64,000 bases of DNA from Alphaproteobacteria bacterium (lineage in GTDB: Bacteria; Pseudomonadota; Alphaproteobacteria; SMXS01), in NCBI GenBank assembly GCA_028284945.1, contig JANQQJ010000039.1, positions 18,989 to 82,988 of the forward strand. Direction: 5' to 3'. The notes beneath the pieces are model-generated. The model did no database searches. It saw nothing but the letters and a program-made list of their open reading frames with translations, and was not told the origin of the DNA. Shown in pieces: positions 34,594-43,510 of this stretch; position 1 is the first letter of the stretch, and every line of letters begins with the position of its first letter. A program made the translations under genes and the position numbers.

Positions 34594-35748
34594 TTACCCG
34601 TCGAAATTTTTCAGCATGTTGCGGGCAATAACCAGCTGCTGGATCTGCGACGTCCCCTCATAGATCCGGAAAATACGAACGTCACGGTAAAGGCGCTCCA
34701 CCGCATATTCACTCATATATCCGGCGCCCCCGTGGATCTGCACCGCTCGGTCGGCGGCGCGGCCGACCATCTCTGAGGCGTAGTATTTACAGCACGCCAC
34801 ATCGCCCGGATTGCGCTCGCCCCGGTCATAGGCACGGGCTGATTCGAGCAGCATGCAGCGCGCGGCATAGGATTCCGCGCGGCTGTCCGCCAGCATGGCC
34901 TGGACAAGCTGAAAGTCTGCAATCGGTTGTCCGAACTGCTTGCGTTCTGTGGCATAACGCAGGCTTTCTTCAATCAGCCGCTCTGACACGCCGATGCAAA
35001 CCGCCGCGACATGCAGCCGTCCACGGTCCAGCGTCTTCATCGCAGTATAGAAGCCCTTGCCTTCTACGCCGCCGATCAGGTTTTCAGGCGGCACGCGGAC
35101 GTCGTCGAAATTGATGTCGTACACATTGGCGCCGGGCTGCCCCATTTTCTTGTTGGCCTTGCCGATGCTGATCCCTGGAGAATCCTTCTCGACAATGAAG
35201 GCCGAGATGCCGCTGGCGCCCTTATTGTCTGGATCGGTCCGCGCCATCACGGTCAGGATCGAGGCGTCGGCTGCGTTGGTGATGTAACGCTTTGAGCCGT
35301 TCAGGACATATTGATTGCCATCACGAATCGCCTGGGTGCGCAGGCTGGCCGAGTCTGAGCCCGCGTCTGGCTCCGTCAGCGCGAAGGAGGTGACATATTC
35401 CCCCGTTGCCACCTTGGGCAGGTACTTAGCTTTCTGCTCTTCTGTCCCGTCGATCACAATGCCCTGTGACCCGATACCGTTATTGGTACCCACCTTGGAC
35501 CGGAAAACCGGGGCGGCATGGCAGAGATCCATCACCACCAGGACCTCTTCCTCTGCGGTCATACCCAGGCCACCATATTCCTCCGGGACGGTCATCCCAT
35601 AGAGGCCCAGTTCACGCATTTCAGCGAGGATATCTTCCGGCACGGTTTCGGTCTCCGCGACCTGTTCTTCGGCTGGGATCAATCGGTCGCGGACAAACCG
35701 CTGAACGGTATCGCGGAACTGGTTGAGGATTTCCTGGTCGCGGATCAT
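34594..35748 (-). CDS. Acyl-CoA dehydrogenase (short/medium-chain type)
   Basis: A 384-residue FAD enzyme of the standard acyl-CoA dehydrogenase length. It has FALTEPDAGSDSASLRT (FAD/substrate loop), the YITNAADASILTVMART strand, and RDVRIFRIYEGTSQIQQLVIARNML with the catalytic Glu in YEGTS. It is followed by the CurA-like reductase and preceded at 24 bases by the vWA protein gene. The substrate is not evident; the short form commonly acts on branched or short acyl-CoAs. Confidence 0.94.
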   Translation of the reverse strand: MIRDQEILNQFRDTVQRFVRDRLIPAEEQVAETETVPEDILAEMRELGLYGMTVPEEYGGLGMTAEEEVLVVMDLCHAAPVFRSKVGTNNGIGSQGIVIDGTEEQKAKYLPKVATGEYVTSFALTEPDAGSDSASLRTQAIRDGNQYVLNGSKRYITNAADASILTVMARTDPDNKGASGISAFIVEKDSPGISIGKANKKMGQPGANVYDINFDDVRVPPENLIGGVEGKGFYTAMKTLDRGRLHVAAVCIGVSERLIEESLRYATERKQFGQPIADFQLVQAMLADSRAESYAARCMLLESARAYDRGERNPGDVACCKYYASEMVGRAADRAVQIHGGAGYMSEYAVERLYRDVRIFRIYEGTSQIQQLVIARNMLKNFDG

Positions 35749-35772
35749 GGGGCTCTCATATTCGTTGGACTC

Positions 35773-37704
35773 TTACGGCGCGGGGGCTGTTTCAGCGGTG
35801 ACGGTTATAGTCTCTCCGGCCTTGGCGTCAATTCGTGTACTGCCGACATGAGCCTTGCCTTTGACTCGTAATTCATAGGCGCCTTCGACCAGCAGAACGG
35901 TCCCTTTGTCGCTGTAGCCATAGGCAACTGACTTTGAAGACGGCTTTCCATCTTCAAGCGGGTAGACCTTCCAGCCTGGATTGCCGCTTAGGGGCTTGCC
36001 CGCCTCATCGACGATCGCAAAACTCACATAACCTGCATTGAGGACGATCTGGGCGTCAGTCGTTTCACCGGCGATCACGGTAACGTGCTTGCTGACATTG
36101 ACCGCACCTTCCTTGACCTGCAGCTCGACCTCACCTGCGGGAAGCGCGTAGCGGCCCGCAGCGGTATAGCTATAGGCAATCTGCTTGCCGACACTGCCAT
36201 CCGCATCCACCGGGTGCGCCTTCCATCCAGGCGACCCGCCGACCCGCTTACCGCCCTCGGTCAGCAACACCTCGTAATTGACGATACCACCATTGAGATT
36301 GACGGTGACGGACACGTCTTTGCCGGGGAGGATTTCAACGTCGACTGCACGCTCAATGCTGCCCGCTTTCGCGCGTAGCTGATATTTGCCTGCCGTCAAC
36401 GTATATTGGCCAGCTGTATTATAGGAATAAGTCGCCTGCTGTTTTGACACCGTGCCATCTGCATCAATGGCATACGCCTTCCACCCCATGTCACCCTGAT
36501 AGGGAGCCGCACCCTCCGTTAGCACGGCATTGTAGGAAACCGTGCCGGCGCGCAGATCGATCCGCAGATCGTGACCTTTCCCCGCCGCAATGCTCTGCAC
36601 AGCAGACGCCGTCGCAGAGCCCAACTTGACCTCAACCGAATAGTCGCCCGCCGGCAGAACAAATTTGGGACTGGGACCATATGCATAGCCGACCTGGTTC
36701 CTGGTGGGTTTGCCATCCGGACCGAGCGCGAAGATTTTCCAACCCAGGCTGGCGTCCGCCTGCCCGGACGATTCGTCAAGTTGTGCAGTCGCGCCAAGGC
36801 GCCCAGCGTTCAGGTTCGCCGTAAACTCCCGGCGCTCTTCCGCATCGACGGTAAACGGCAGGTCGATCTCACCCGACCCCAGTTTCACACGCGCAAAATA
36901 GTCGCCTGGTTCCAGCGACGGCCTGCCCTTGGCGCCATACCCATAGCCCACCTGGTTCGGCTTACTGCTATTCGCGTCGGAGGCAGGGAAGTATTTGAAA
37001 CTCACGCTCTCCCCCTCGATCGGGTCCTGGCCCTCGGCCAGCACCACATGGATCGTGTCGGCAACAACGCTGGCTTGGACGGTTTCCACCACCGAGCCCA
37101 GCGCGTCACGTAACTCGCTTGCATTGCCCGCACTGAAATACTGCCCGCCGGTGTTTTCAGCGACGCATTGCACCTGCTTGCTCTCTTCTTCGGAAAGATC
37201 GAAGCCGACGACATGGGCGGTGAAGTCGACGCCACTTTGCTCCAGGATCGACGCGACAGCACAGGGATCTGCATTACAGGTCTCCAGCCCGTCGGTGACG
37301 AGGATGACGGTCGCTGCCTCTTCAGTATATTTCAGCCTTTCCGCAGCCTGCTGAACCGCCGCCGACAATGGCGTCTTGCCCTTCGGGTTAATCCCGTTAA
37401 CCACGGAGGTCAGCGCATCCCCATCAATTGGTCCGACCGTGACGAGGTCTTCAATGTCGGCGCAATCCCCCTTGCGGCGGTGGCCATAGGCAGTAAGCCC
37501 CAAATGTATTTCAGGATCCCATGATCCGATCAGTTCGCCGACCACATCGCGCGCAATAACAATCTTGTTCTGACCGTCAATCTGGCCCCACATGCTGCCG
37601 GACGCATCCAACACCAGAATGGCCCTGGCCTTGGGAGGCTGTTCTTCAGCCGATGCGGTCGTCACGGCGATAAAACAGCCAGCAAGAAAGAAGAATAGTC
37701 GCAT
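35773..37704 (-). CDS. Secreted vWA-domain protein with five tandem repeats
   Basis: A 643-residue exported protein. Signal peptide through about residue 19; a von Willebrand A domain (about 25-210) with the MIDAS motif DASGS at 33-37 and a later TDGLETC. Five consecutive repeats of about 85 residues fill the rest; repeats 2-5 have the core GWK-x-(A/V/F)-x(4-6)-DG, a YGYS/YSY strand, and LPAGxYxLxVK. AGGAGA precedes the ATG. The role is probably adhesion or protein scaffolding in the envelope. The following genes encode CYTH-CHAD and PPK2, so a link to polyphosphate is possible but unproven. Confidence 0.86.
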   Translation of the reverse strand: MRLFFFLAGCFIAVTTASAEEQPPKARAILVLDASGSMWGQIDGQNKIVIARDVVGELIGSWDPEIHLGLTAYGHRRKGDCADIEDLVTVGPIDGDALTSVVNGINPKGKTPLSAAVQQAAERLKYTEEAATVILVTDGLETCNADPCAVASILEQSGVDFTAHVVGFDLSEEESKQVQCVAENTGGQYFSAGNASELRDALGSVVETVQASVVADTIHVVLAEGQDPIEGESVSFKYFPASDANSSKPNQVGYGYGAKGRPSLEPGDYFARVKLGSGEIDLPFTVDAEERREFTANLNAGRLGATAQLDESSGQADASLGWKIFALGPDGKPTRNQVGYAYGPSPKFVLPAGDYSVEVKLGSATASAVQSIAAGKGHDLRIDLRAGTVSYNAVLTEGAAPYQGDMGWKAYAIDADGTVSKQQATYSYNTAGQYTLTAGKYQLRAKAGSIERAVDVEILPGKDVSVTVNLNGGIVNYEVLLTEGGKRVGGSPGWKAHPVDADGSVGKQIAYSYTAAGRYALPAGEVELQVKEGAVNVSKHVTVIAGETTDAQIVLNAGYVSFAIVDEAGKPLSGNPGWKVYPLEDGKPSSKSVAYGYSDKGTVLLVEGAYELRVKGKAHVGSTRIDAKAGETITVTAETAPAP

Positions 37705-37731
37705 CAGATCTTTCTCCTAAGATCGAACATT

Positions 37732-39264
37732 TTATTGCCAATAGGGCTCAGCGGCTTTGAATCCGCGCCAGTTCCGGCGCATGGCCGACTCAGCGACATG
37801 CCCATGGGTTTCGTGCCATAGCAGCAGTGTCTCGGCTCCTTTGCGGATCGCATCAGCATCCGATCCAGCATGCTCAATGAGTTGATCGCACAATTGGTGC
37901 GCCACGGTCAGGTCGTTCATGCGGCCCAGCTCTTCGAGCATATCGACCATGCCGGCACGAAACGGCCTGACCCTCGATTTTGGATAAAGGCTGCGAAAGA
38001 AGTCACCAGCATAGCGGAGGCGTTTCATGATGATTCGAAGCTGATGACGATCTTCCCGGGTCATTTTGTCGAATTTACGGCCAGCCTTCAGAACCCGTTG
38101 ATAACGACGCTCCAACAGCCGTGTCGCATGCTGTGACATCGGCGCCGCCAACCGCTCTTCCAATTCAGACGTCATCCCGGCCCGCCAGCCGGCTTGTTCG
38201 ATCCAGCCACTGATTCGAAGCGCAAAGGCGGTATATCGCGGCGATGTAATCGCCACGCGCGCGGTTTCGTAGCCTTGCTCACGCCTTTCACCGGCCGCTT
38301 TTTCGAGCGCGCGCAAACCCGCGTCACCAATCATGCTGTTCATCGCTGGCGGAAGAGTTTCCGCAAAAAAGACATCCCAGTCGCGGGCCGGACCCAGGCT
38401 TGACGCAACCCAACGCGCATCATCCTTGAAGCTTTCAAGCGGCGGGTCCGGGATCAGATCGCGGAAAAACGTCAACGCCGACCGAAGGCGCCTAAGCGCC
38501 ACGCGCATCTGGTGCACACCTTCAATATCGCGGCCATCAAGAGCCGGCGATTGGTTAGCGAACCACTGGCGCATGCACGCACGCAGACTGTCGCGCATGC
38601 CATCCTCTAAAGTGATGTCGGATGGAAAACTGAGGCTTTCGGCTTTGACCCCCATTGGGATTTCGTTATCGGCAAGGCGATAGCCACGCGCCGACTTACT
38701 GTCCGTGCCAAGCTGAAGCGGTAATTGTTCTGACAGCCTCAGCGCCAAGTCCAACATGTCGGCTGCCCGGCCATCAAGCAATTCCAGCTCGACTTCAGAG
38801 ACCGGATCGGCAGCGCCATTTGACCGAATGGTACCGCTGTCAAAAGCGATCTCTATCCGGCTCGCATTGGGACGATAGCGTGGATAGATCACCACCATCT
38901 TGTGCCGTTCGATTTCAGTCACGAACGCCAGATCGACCGCCGCCAGAAGCTCTGGCGACAGAACCGTCATTTTGTCATCCAACTGGGGCACAAAGGTATC
39001 AACCGGCGACTCCCATTCGCCGCGAGCGAAGAGTGCTCCGCCCGCGTCGCCGGCGGTCTTCAGGGTCTGTATGTAACCATCGCCGGTCTTTCGAACTCGC
39101 AGCGCGACCTTTTGACCGGCCAGAAGTCGGTCCGGGGTATCGAAGTACCGGCTCTCGAGCTGCTTAACCTTCGGCTGCTGCTCAACCACGACCATGCCCG
39201 ACAAAGCTTCCATGACCGCAGGCAGGTCATTGGGGTGAACCTTGAGCTTGACTTCGGTTTCCAT
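37732..39264 (-). CDS. CYTH-CHAD domain protein
   Basis: A 510-residue protein. The N-terminal CYTH domain (about 1-200) has the ExExK motif (METEVKLKV) of triphosphate tunnel enzymes. The C-terminal CHAD domain (about 225-500) is helical and rich in conserved His and Arg (GVHQMRVALRRLRSALTFF, QLRIIMKRLRYAGDFF) and is known to bind polyphosphate. It lies 19 bases downstream of ppk2, a recurrent pairing that supports polyphosphate turnover or granule association. Confidence 0.93.
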   Translation of the reverse strand: METEVKLKVHPNDLPAVMEALSGMVVVEQQPKVKQLESRYFDTPDRLLAGQKVALRVRKTGDGYIQTLKTAGDAGGALFARGEWESPVDTFVPQLDDKMTVLSPELLAAVDLAFVTEIERHKMVVIYPRYRPNASRIEIAFDSGTIRSNGAADPVSEVELELLDGRAADMLDLALRLSEQLPLQLGTDSKSARGYRLADNEIPMGVKAESLSFPSDITLEDGMRDSLRACMRQWFANQSPALDGRDIEGVHQMRVALRRLRSALTFFRDLIPDPPLESFKDDARWVASSLGPARDWDVFFAETLPPAMNSMIGDAGLRALEKAAGERREQGYETARVAITSPRYTAFALRISGWIEQAGWRAGMTSELEERLAAPMSQHATRLLERRYQRVLKAGRKFDKMTREDRHQLRIIMKRLRYAGDFFRSLYPKSRVRPFRAGMVDMLEELGRMNDLTVAHQLCDQLIEHAGSDADAIRKGAETLLLWHETHGHVAESAMRRNWRGFKAAEPYWQ

Positions 39265-39283
39265 CAGCGACGGCTACTCAGGA

Positions 39284-40075
39284 TTAGGGAGATATTGCAC
39301 CGCTCTCCAGATAGGCCGGATCGTAGGAAAACACCAGTGCCGGATTGGGCTGAGCCAGGCTCGCGTCTTTGCCTTCATAATCCATGTGCGACAGGATGTC
39401 GGCGATCACGTTTAACCGGGTCAGCCGCTTATTGTCGGCACGGGCAATTCGCCAGGGCGACATCGGGTTGTGGGTGCGGGCAAGCATCTCGTTGCGCGCG
39501 GCGCTATAGTCGTCCCACTTTTCGTTCGCGACTTCGTCAATCGGACTGATCTTCCACTGCTTTAATGGATCATCGTGCCGCGCCTGCATCCGCACGCGCT
39601 GCTCCTCGCGGGAAATATCGAGATAATATTTGAATAGCTTGATACCGGAACGGATCAACATCTGCTCAAAGAACTCAACCGTCTCCATGAATTCCTGAAG
39701 TTCGGCATCGGTACAAAAGCCCATGACCCGCTCAACGCCGGCGCGGTTGTACCAACTGCGGTTGAACAACACGAGTTCGCCAGCCGCAGGCAGGTGCGCG
39801 ACCCAGCGCTGGAAATACCATGAGGTCTTGTCCCGGTCTGACGGCTTACCCAGAGCGACGACCCGGGTTTCGCGCGGGCTCAGGTGCTCGGTGACACGCT
39901 TTATGGTGCCGTCCTTGCCCCCTGCATCACGCCCCTCAAAAATGATCAAAACCTTCTCATCCTCGGCGATGATGTGGCGTTGCAGTTTGACCAGCTCGAC
40001 GTGCAAATCATGCAGCCGCGCGCGATAGTCTTTCCGGCCGATCTTCAGGTCCGCGATGTCGACGATCTCATCCAT
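39284..40075 (-). CDS. ppk2: Polyphosphate kinase 2 (class I)
   Basis: A 263-residue PPK2 that transfers phosphate between polyphosphate and nucleoside diphosphates. Walker A GRDAGGKDG is at 48-56, followed by SPRETRVVALGKPSDRDKTSWYFQRW, the Walker B region ELVLFNRSWYNRAGVERVMGFC, and a lid with DISREEQRVRMQAR. Single-domain length fits class I. GGAG precedes the ATG. It is transcribed with the CYTH-CHAD gene and perhaps the vWA gene. Confidence 0.95.
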   Translation of the reverse strand: MDEIVDIADLKIGRKDYRARLHDLHVELVKLQRHIIAEDEKVLIIFEGRDAGGKDGTIKRVTEHLSPRETRVVALGKPSDRDKTSWYFQRWVAHLPAAGELVLFNRSWYNRAGVERVMGFCTDAELQEFMETVEFFEQMLIRSGIKLFKYYLDISREEQRVRMQARHDDPLKQWKISPIDEVANEKWDDYSAARNEMLARTHNPMSPWRIARADNKRLTRLNVIADILSHMDYEGKDASLAQPNPALVFSYDPAYLESGAISP

Positions 40076-40165
40076 GGGAACTCCGGCGTTTCCTCTCCAG
40101 CATCCTTACACTACCGGAAGAAGCCCCGATTGCTAACCGCGCGATATCCGTTAAGACGTCAGCGA

Positions 40166-40807
40166 TCAAACAAACGGCCAATTGTCCCTGACAAAGCGGG
40201 CGTAGTTTTCGGCCATTGAGGTAGGCAGAAGCGGTGGCTCCCGGCGGGTTATCTCCAAAAGGCCGCCGTCCACGCGTGGCACAGGCCTGAAGTCCCGGGC
40301 CGGAATACGCGTCGCAAGGCGAACCCGCCACCACGGCGCCCAGGCTGTGGAAACGAGGTTGTTGGGCGGAGTGGCCGAGCGCTTTTTCGCCACTTCCCAT
40401 TGAACGATCAGATCCGCGCGGATTAGCCCAGACTCTGGATGATCCAGCAAACGACGCAGAATATCGGTTGTGCGCCGGAACGGCAGCGACCCGATCACTC
40501 TGAAAGGCTCTTCCGGAAGAGCTATGGAGAGAAAATCACCCTGTAGGACGCGGATGCCCGGATTGCCGGAGAACTGATCGCGCAGCTTCTCGCTCCACCG
40601 GGCGTCGATCTCCACAGCAAGCACCCTGACGTCACGACGGGCAAGAGCAGACGTAATCGCGCCCTTACCGGCCCCTATCTCCAGGACCAGGTCGCCACGG
40701 CGGAAGCCCGCCTGATCGACAATGCGTTCAGCCGTTGCGGCGCGAAGAAAATTCTGTCCGAGCCGACGCCGCTGTCGGTCCCGGTATGTCCGCCGAGCCG
40801 CGGACAC
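40166..40807 (-). CDS. Erm/KsgA-family rRNA adenine N6-methyltransferase-like protein
   Basis: A 213-residue class I methyltransferase. LGQNFLRAATAERIV and VLEIGAGKGAITSAL (SAM motif I) are typical of the rRNA adenine dimethylase family. Motif IV, normally Asn-Ile/Leu-Pro-Tyr/Phe, reads GSLPF, with Ser107 where the catalytic-site Asn is expected. The REPPLLP tail is shorter than in KsgA, so it is nearer to Erm proteins of the actinobacterial and alphaproteobacterial short type. It might confer MLS resistance or have lost activity. GTG start with no strong ribosome-binding site. Confidence 0.75.
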   Translation of the reverse strand: MSAARRTYRDRQRRRLGQNFLRAATAERIVDQAGFRRGDLVLEIGAGKGAITSALARRDVRVLAVEIDARWSEKLRDQFSGNPGIRVLQGDFLSIALPEEPFRVIGSLPFRRTTDILRRLLDHPESGLIRADLIVQWEVAKKRSATPPNNLVSTAWAPWWRVRLATRIPARDFRPVPRVDGGLLEITRREPPLLPTSMAENYARFVRDNWPFV

Positions 40808-40881
40808 GATATGTCACCATCACAAACATGCGGCGCACCTTAGCGGCGAATGCCTGGGCGTCAAGGAAAAGCAACGGTGCC

Positions 40882-41694
40882 CTACTCCGGAATTTCCTCC
40901 GGCCAGTAGGTTTCGCGGATTGAAGCGCCGGCATCGAATTTGGCCTGAATTTCGGTCATTTTTTCGATGGCGGGTTCCTTGCCGGAAAACTCCTGAAAGA
41001 TCCGCTGATCGTTCATCACCGCGTCCGACAAGTGTGCTTCCCAGGCTTCGGCCAGCATGCGCTTCATACCGCCCAGCGCGTCGGGTGGATAGGCGGCGAG
41101 CTTCTGGGCCCAGGCCAGCGCGTTTTCCTTGGCTTGGCCTGTCGGCACGATCCGGTTGATACCTCCCAGATCATAGATGCGCTGTGCCGTGACCGGCACA
41201 CCATCCAGCACCATTTCAGCCGCTACGGTCCGGCCGATCAGCCGCACCAGCCGGCTGGTGCCGCCAATGCCGGTGCCCACACCGATCCGTACTTCCGGCT
41301 GACTGAACAGAACCTGTTCCTCAGCGACACGCAGGTCACAGGCCCAGCCGATTTCACACCCGCCGCCCGATGTGTCGCCTGAGATCGCGGCAATGGAAAC
41401 CATATGTGTTTTTGACAGCTCATCCAGGCACCCGAACCAGCCGTCCGACGGCCCCGAAACCTCGCGTTTTCGAAACATGCTAATCATGTCATGCAGCCAG
41501 GCATGCTCGAACCAGTGACCCTCGACGCCAGAGGCCAGCACGGCAACCCGGGCCCCCGCTTCGCGCGCCTGAACCAGCGCCTGCCAAAGCTCATAGATGC
41601 CGATCCACGACCCATGATTATTGATCTCTGGATTGGTCATGGTAACAAGCGCCACGCCTTCGGCGGGCCACTCAAGCGTTACAAAATCGGCCAT
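40882..41694 (-). CDS. Enoyl-CoA hydratase/isomerase family protein
   Basis: A 270-residue crotonase-fold protein. The oxyanion loop is AISGDTSGGGCEIGWACDLRVA, and LFSQPEVRIGVGTGIGGTSRLVRLIG covers the usual catalytic Glu of the family. The N-terminal CoA loop (SGVEGHWFEHAWLHDM) is unusual, lacking the common F-x-A-G-x-D. The reaction is therefore unsure. It lies 38 bases downstream of the Rieske oxygenase gene and may process its product. Confidence 0.85.
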   Translation of the reverse strand: MADFVTLEWPAEGVALVTMTNPEINNHGSWIGIYELWQALVQAREAGARVAVLASGVEGHWFEHAWLHDMISMFRKREVSGPSDGWFGCLDELSKTHMVSIAAISGDTSGGGCEIGWACDLRVAEEQVLFSQPEVRIGVGTGIGGTSRLVRLIGRTVAAEMVLDGVPVTAQRIYDLGGINRIVPTGQAKENALAWAQKLAAYPPDALGGMKRMLAEAWEAHLSDAVMNDQRIFQEFSGKEPAIEKMTEIQAKFDAGASIRETYWPEEIPE

Positions 41695-41732
41695 CGGTCT
41701 CTCCCCATTCCCGATTGGTCACCGACCGCCCC

Positions 41733-43076
41733 TCAGCGGTCGCCGTTTACATATTCCTCCAGCACCAGATGGAACTGGCGCACACGCAGCTCCTGATCAC
41801 AGAGCACCATACCTTTAAAACCGTCCGAACTCAGACCGCGCTGAACAGCGCCCAGATTTGAACCATCCTGCTCCAGCACTTTCGAGATGATCGGGTGCAT
41901 ATCCATATCCAGTACATCGAGATAGGATCGCGGCAACTGGTCCACCGGGATCACCCGGTGCGTGTATTCCGGCTTCGGTTCATCCGGCGCGCAGTGGCGC
42001 ATGATGATCAAGTCGTAATAGCAGAGGTTCGGATCGGTCGGATGCGGCCGGTAGCGGAACCCGTTGATGCTCTCCGATGTCACGTTCCACGAGACGTTCG
42101 GAAAGATCGTGTAGTGGTAGGTATCTGAAAGTTGGTCGTCGCGCAGGTTCTTGTAAGGCAGATAAGTCTTGTCCTCGACCGACCGCTTCATCTGCTGCAA
42201 CACAAGACGGACGTCCTTGGGCTTGCCCTCATAGGTTTCAGGATCAATGCCCAGCATCCCCATCATTGTTGCCAGTTCCGGCCCAGGCGTATCCTGATCA
42301 GGATAGCGCGGATCGACGGTCGAATACTGGTTCACCATCCGGCTGTGAATACCCATCAGATCGATATCGGCAATGCCGTTCGACCACTGCATCATCTGCG
42401 GATGCAGCGCCTGAAAGTGATAGCTTTCGTTAAAGGCATCACAGGCGGCTTTCCAATTGCAGGGCCACTCGAACGTTTTGTAGTCGACGATATCCCACTT
42501 CTCGATCTCGTAGACAGCGAGATGATCGGGCACAGGATCGAGGAACTCGTAGAGGTCCGGGCCACCCGGGTCCATCTTGAACCAGACCCATCCGCCCCAG
42601 GTGTCCACCTGCACCGGTTCCATGCCCAGCTCGTCCCTGGGTACACCATCGGCAAACTGGGGGTAGGTCTCCACGTCAGGGATGTGATCGAGCGTCCCGT
42701 CCAAATTCCAGCGCCAGCCGTGATAGGCGCACTGAAAAGCCTGTTGATGGCCGCACCCCTCGCCGCCCAACGCAAGCTGGTTCCCCCGGTGCTGACAGAC
42801 ATTGTAAAAACCACGCAGTTGACCGTCTTCGCCTCGGACAAAGACAAAACTCTCCTTGCCCAGCTCATAGACGAAGGTGTCACCCGCCTCAGGCATGTCG
42901 CTTTCCCGGCAGGCCATATTCCAGACCCGGCGCCACATATGGGTCCATTCTTTTTCCATCCACGCACGCGAATGAAAGCGCTCGCCTGGAATCCGCTCAT
43001 GCCCCAGATTGGGCAGCGGTGCCTCAGTATCGATCGGCGGTGTTTCTCGAATAAATTCGTCGGCTCTGGTCGCCAT
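41733..43076 (-). CDS. Rieske non-heme iron oxygenase, alpha subunit
   Basis: A 447-residue ring-hydroxylating-type oxygenase. The Rieske [2Fe-2S] ligands are C94, H96, C116 and H119. The mononuclear iron site is shown by the NWKAACDAFNESYHFQALHP stretch with H220 and H225. ATG at 43076 follows AGAGGT/AGGGG and replaces an in-frame start at 43133 that overlaps the divergent gene. No reductase or beta subunit is adjacent. The neighbours (EthD, PhyH, crotonase) suggest oxidation of a cyclic or steroid-like substrate, which is inference. Confidence 0.92.
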   Translation of the reverse strand: MATRADEFIRETPPIDTEAPLPNLGHERIPGERFHSRAWMEKEWTHMWRRVWNMACRESDMPEAGDTFVYELGKESFVFVRGEDGQLRGFYNVCQHRGNQLALGGEGCGHQQAFQCAYHGWRWNLDGTLDHIPDVETYPQFADGVPRDELGMEPVQVDTWGGWVWFKMDPGGPDLYEFLDPVPDHLAVYEIEKWDIVDYKTFEWPCNWKAACDAFNESYHFQALHPQMMQWSNGIADIDLMGIHSRMVNQYSTVDPRYPDQDTPGPELATMMGMLGIDPETYEGKPKDVRLVLQQMKRSVEDKTYLPYKNLRDDQLSDTYHYTIFPNVSWNVTSESINGFRYRPHPTDPNLCYYDLIIMRHCAPDEPKPEYTHRVIPVDQLPRSYLDVLDMDMHPIISKVLEQDGSNLGAVQRGLSSDGFKGMVLCDQELRVRQFHLVLEEYVNGDR

Positions 43077-43125
43077 CCCCTGACCTCTTCGGTATTGTTG
43101 GCAGCAGCATAATGGGGATTGCACG
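43077..43125. promoter_or_regulatory. Divergent Rieske/EthD intergenic region
   Basis: Only 49 bases separate the two divergent start codons, so the promoters must overlap and the genes are probably co-regulated. I see no clear dyad or activator box. No regulator gene is adjacent. Confidence 0.45.
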
Positions 43126-43509
43126 ATGATCAAACTGACCTTCTGCCTGCGGCGCCTGCCAAATCTGAGTTATGAGGAATTCCACGACTATTGGCTGAAC
43201 AATCACGGACCGCTGGTCCGCAGTGTCCAGGACAAGCTTAAGATCAAACACTATGTCCAGGTGCACGCCCGCAAGGAGTCTCCCATGAGTGATGCCTTGC
43301 GCGCTAGCCGCAACGCGCCAGAGCCCTATGACGGCGTCGCCGAGTTGTGGTTCGAATCCGAAGACGCGATCCTGCAAAACCAGTCAGATCCCGAAGCCCA
43401 GGCCGCCGGAAAAATGCTGCTGGAAGACGAGAAGAAATTCATCGATCTGGAAAACTCACCGCTCTGGTTCAATGAAGAACATGAAATCATTCCGTTAGAG
43501 ACCACCTGA
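43126..43509 (+). CDS. EthD-domain protein
   Basis: A 127-residue dimeric alpha+beta-barrel protein of the EthD family (KLTFCLRRLPNLSYEEFHDYWLNNHGPLV, then VAELWFESEDAI). EthD proteins accompany P450 or Rieske oxidation systems, and some act as decarboxylases or cyclases. It shares a 49-base divergent promoter region with the Rieske oxygenase and is one base upstream of the PhyH gene. A helper function in the same pathway is likely. Confidence 0.87.
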   Translation: MIKLTFCLRRLPNLSYEEFHDYWLNNHGPLVRSVQDKLKIKHYVQVHARKESPMSDALRASRNAPEPYDGVAELWFESEDAILQNQSDPEAQAAGKMLLEDEKKFIDLENSPLWFNEEHEIIPLETT

Positions 43510-43510
43510 C

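Noticed and set aside
42132..43112. 326-residue plus-strand frame opposite the Rieske gene
   Set aside because: Shadow of the first Rieske gene, with no signal peptide or domain pattern.
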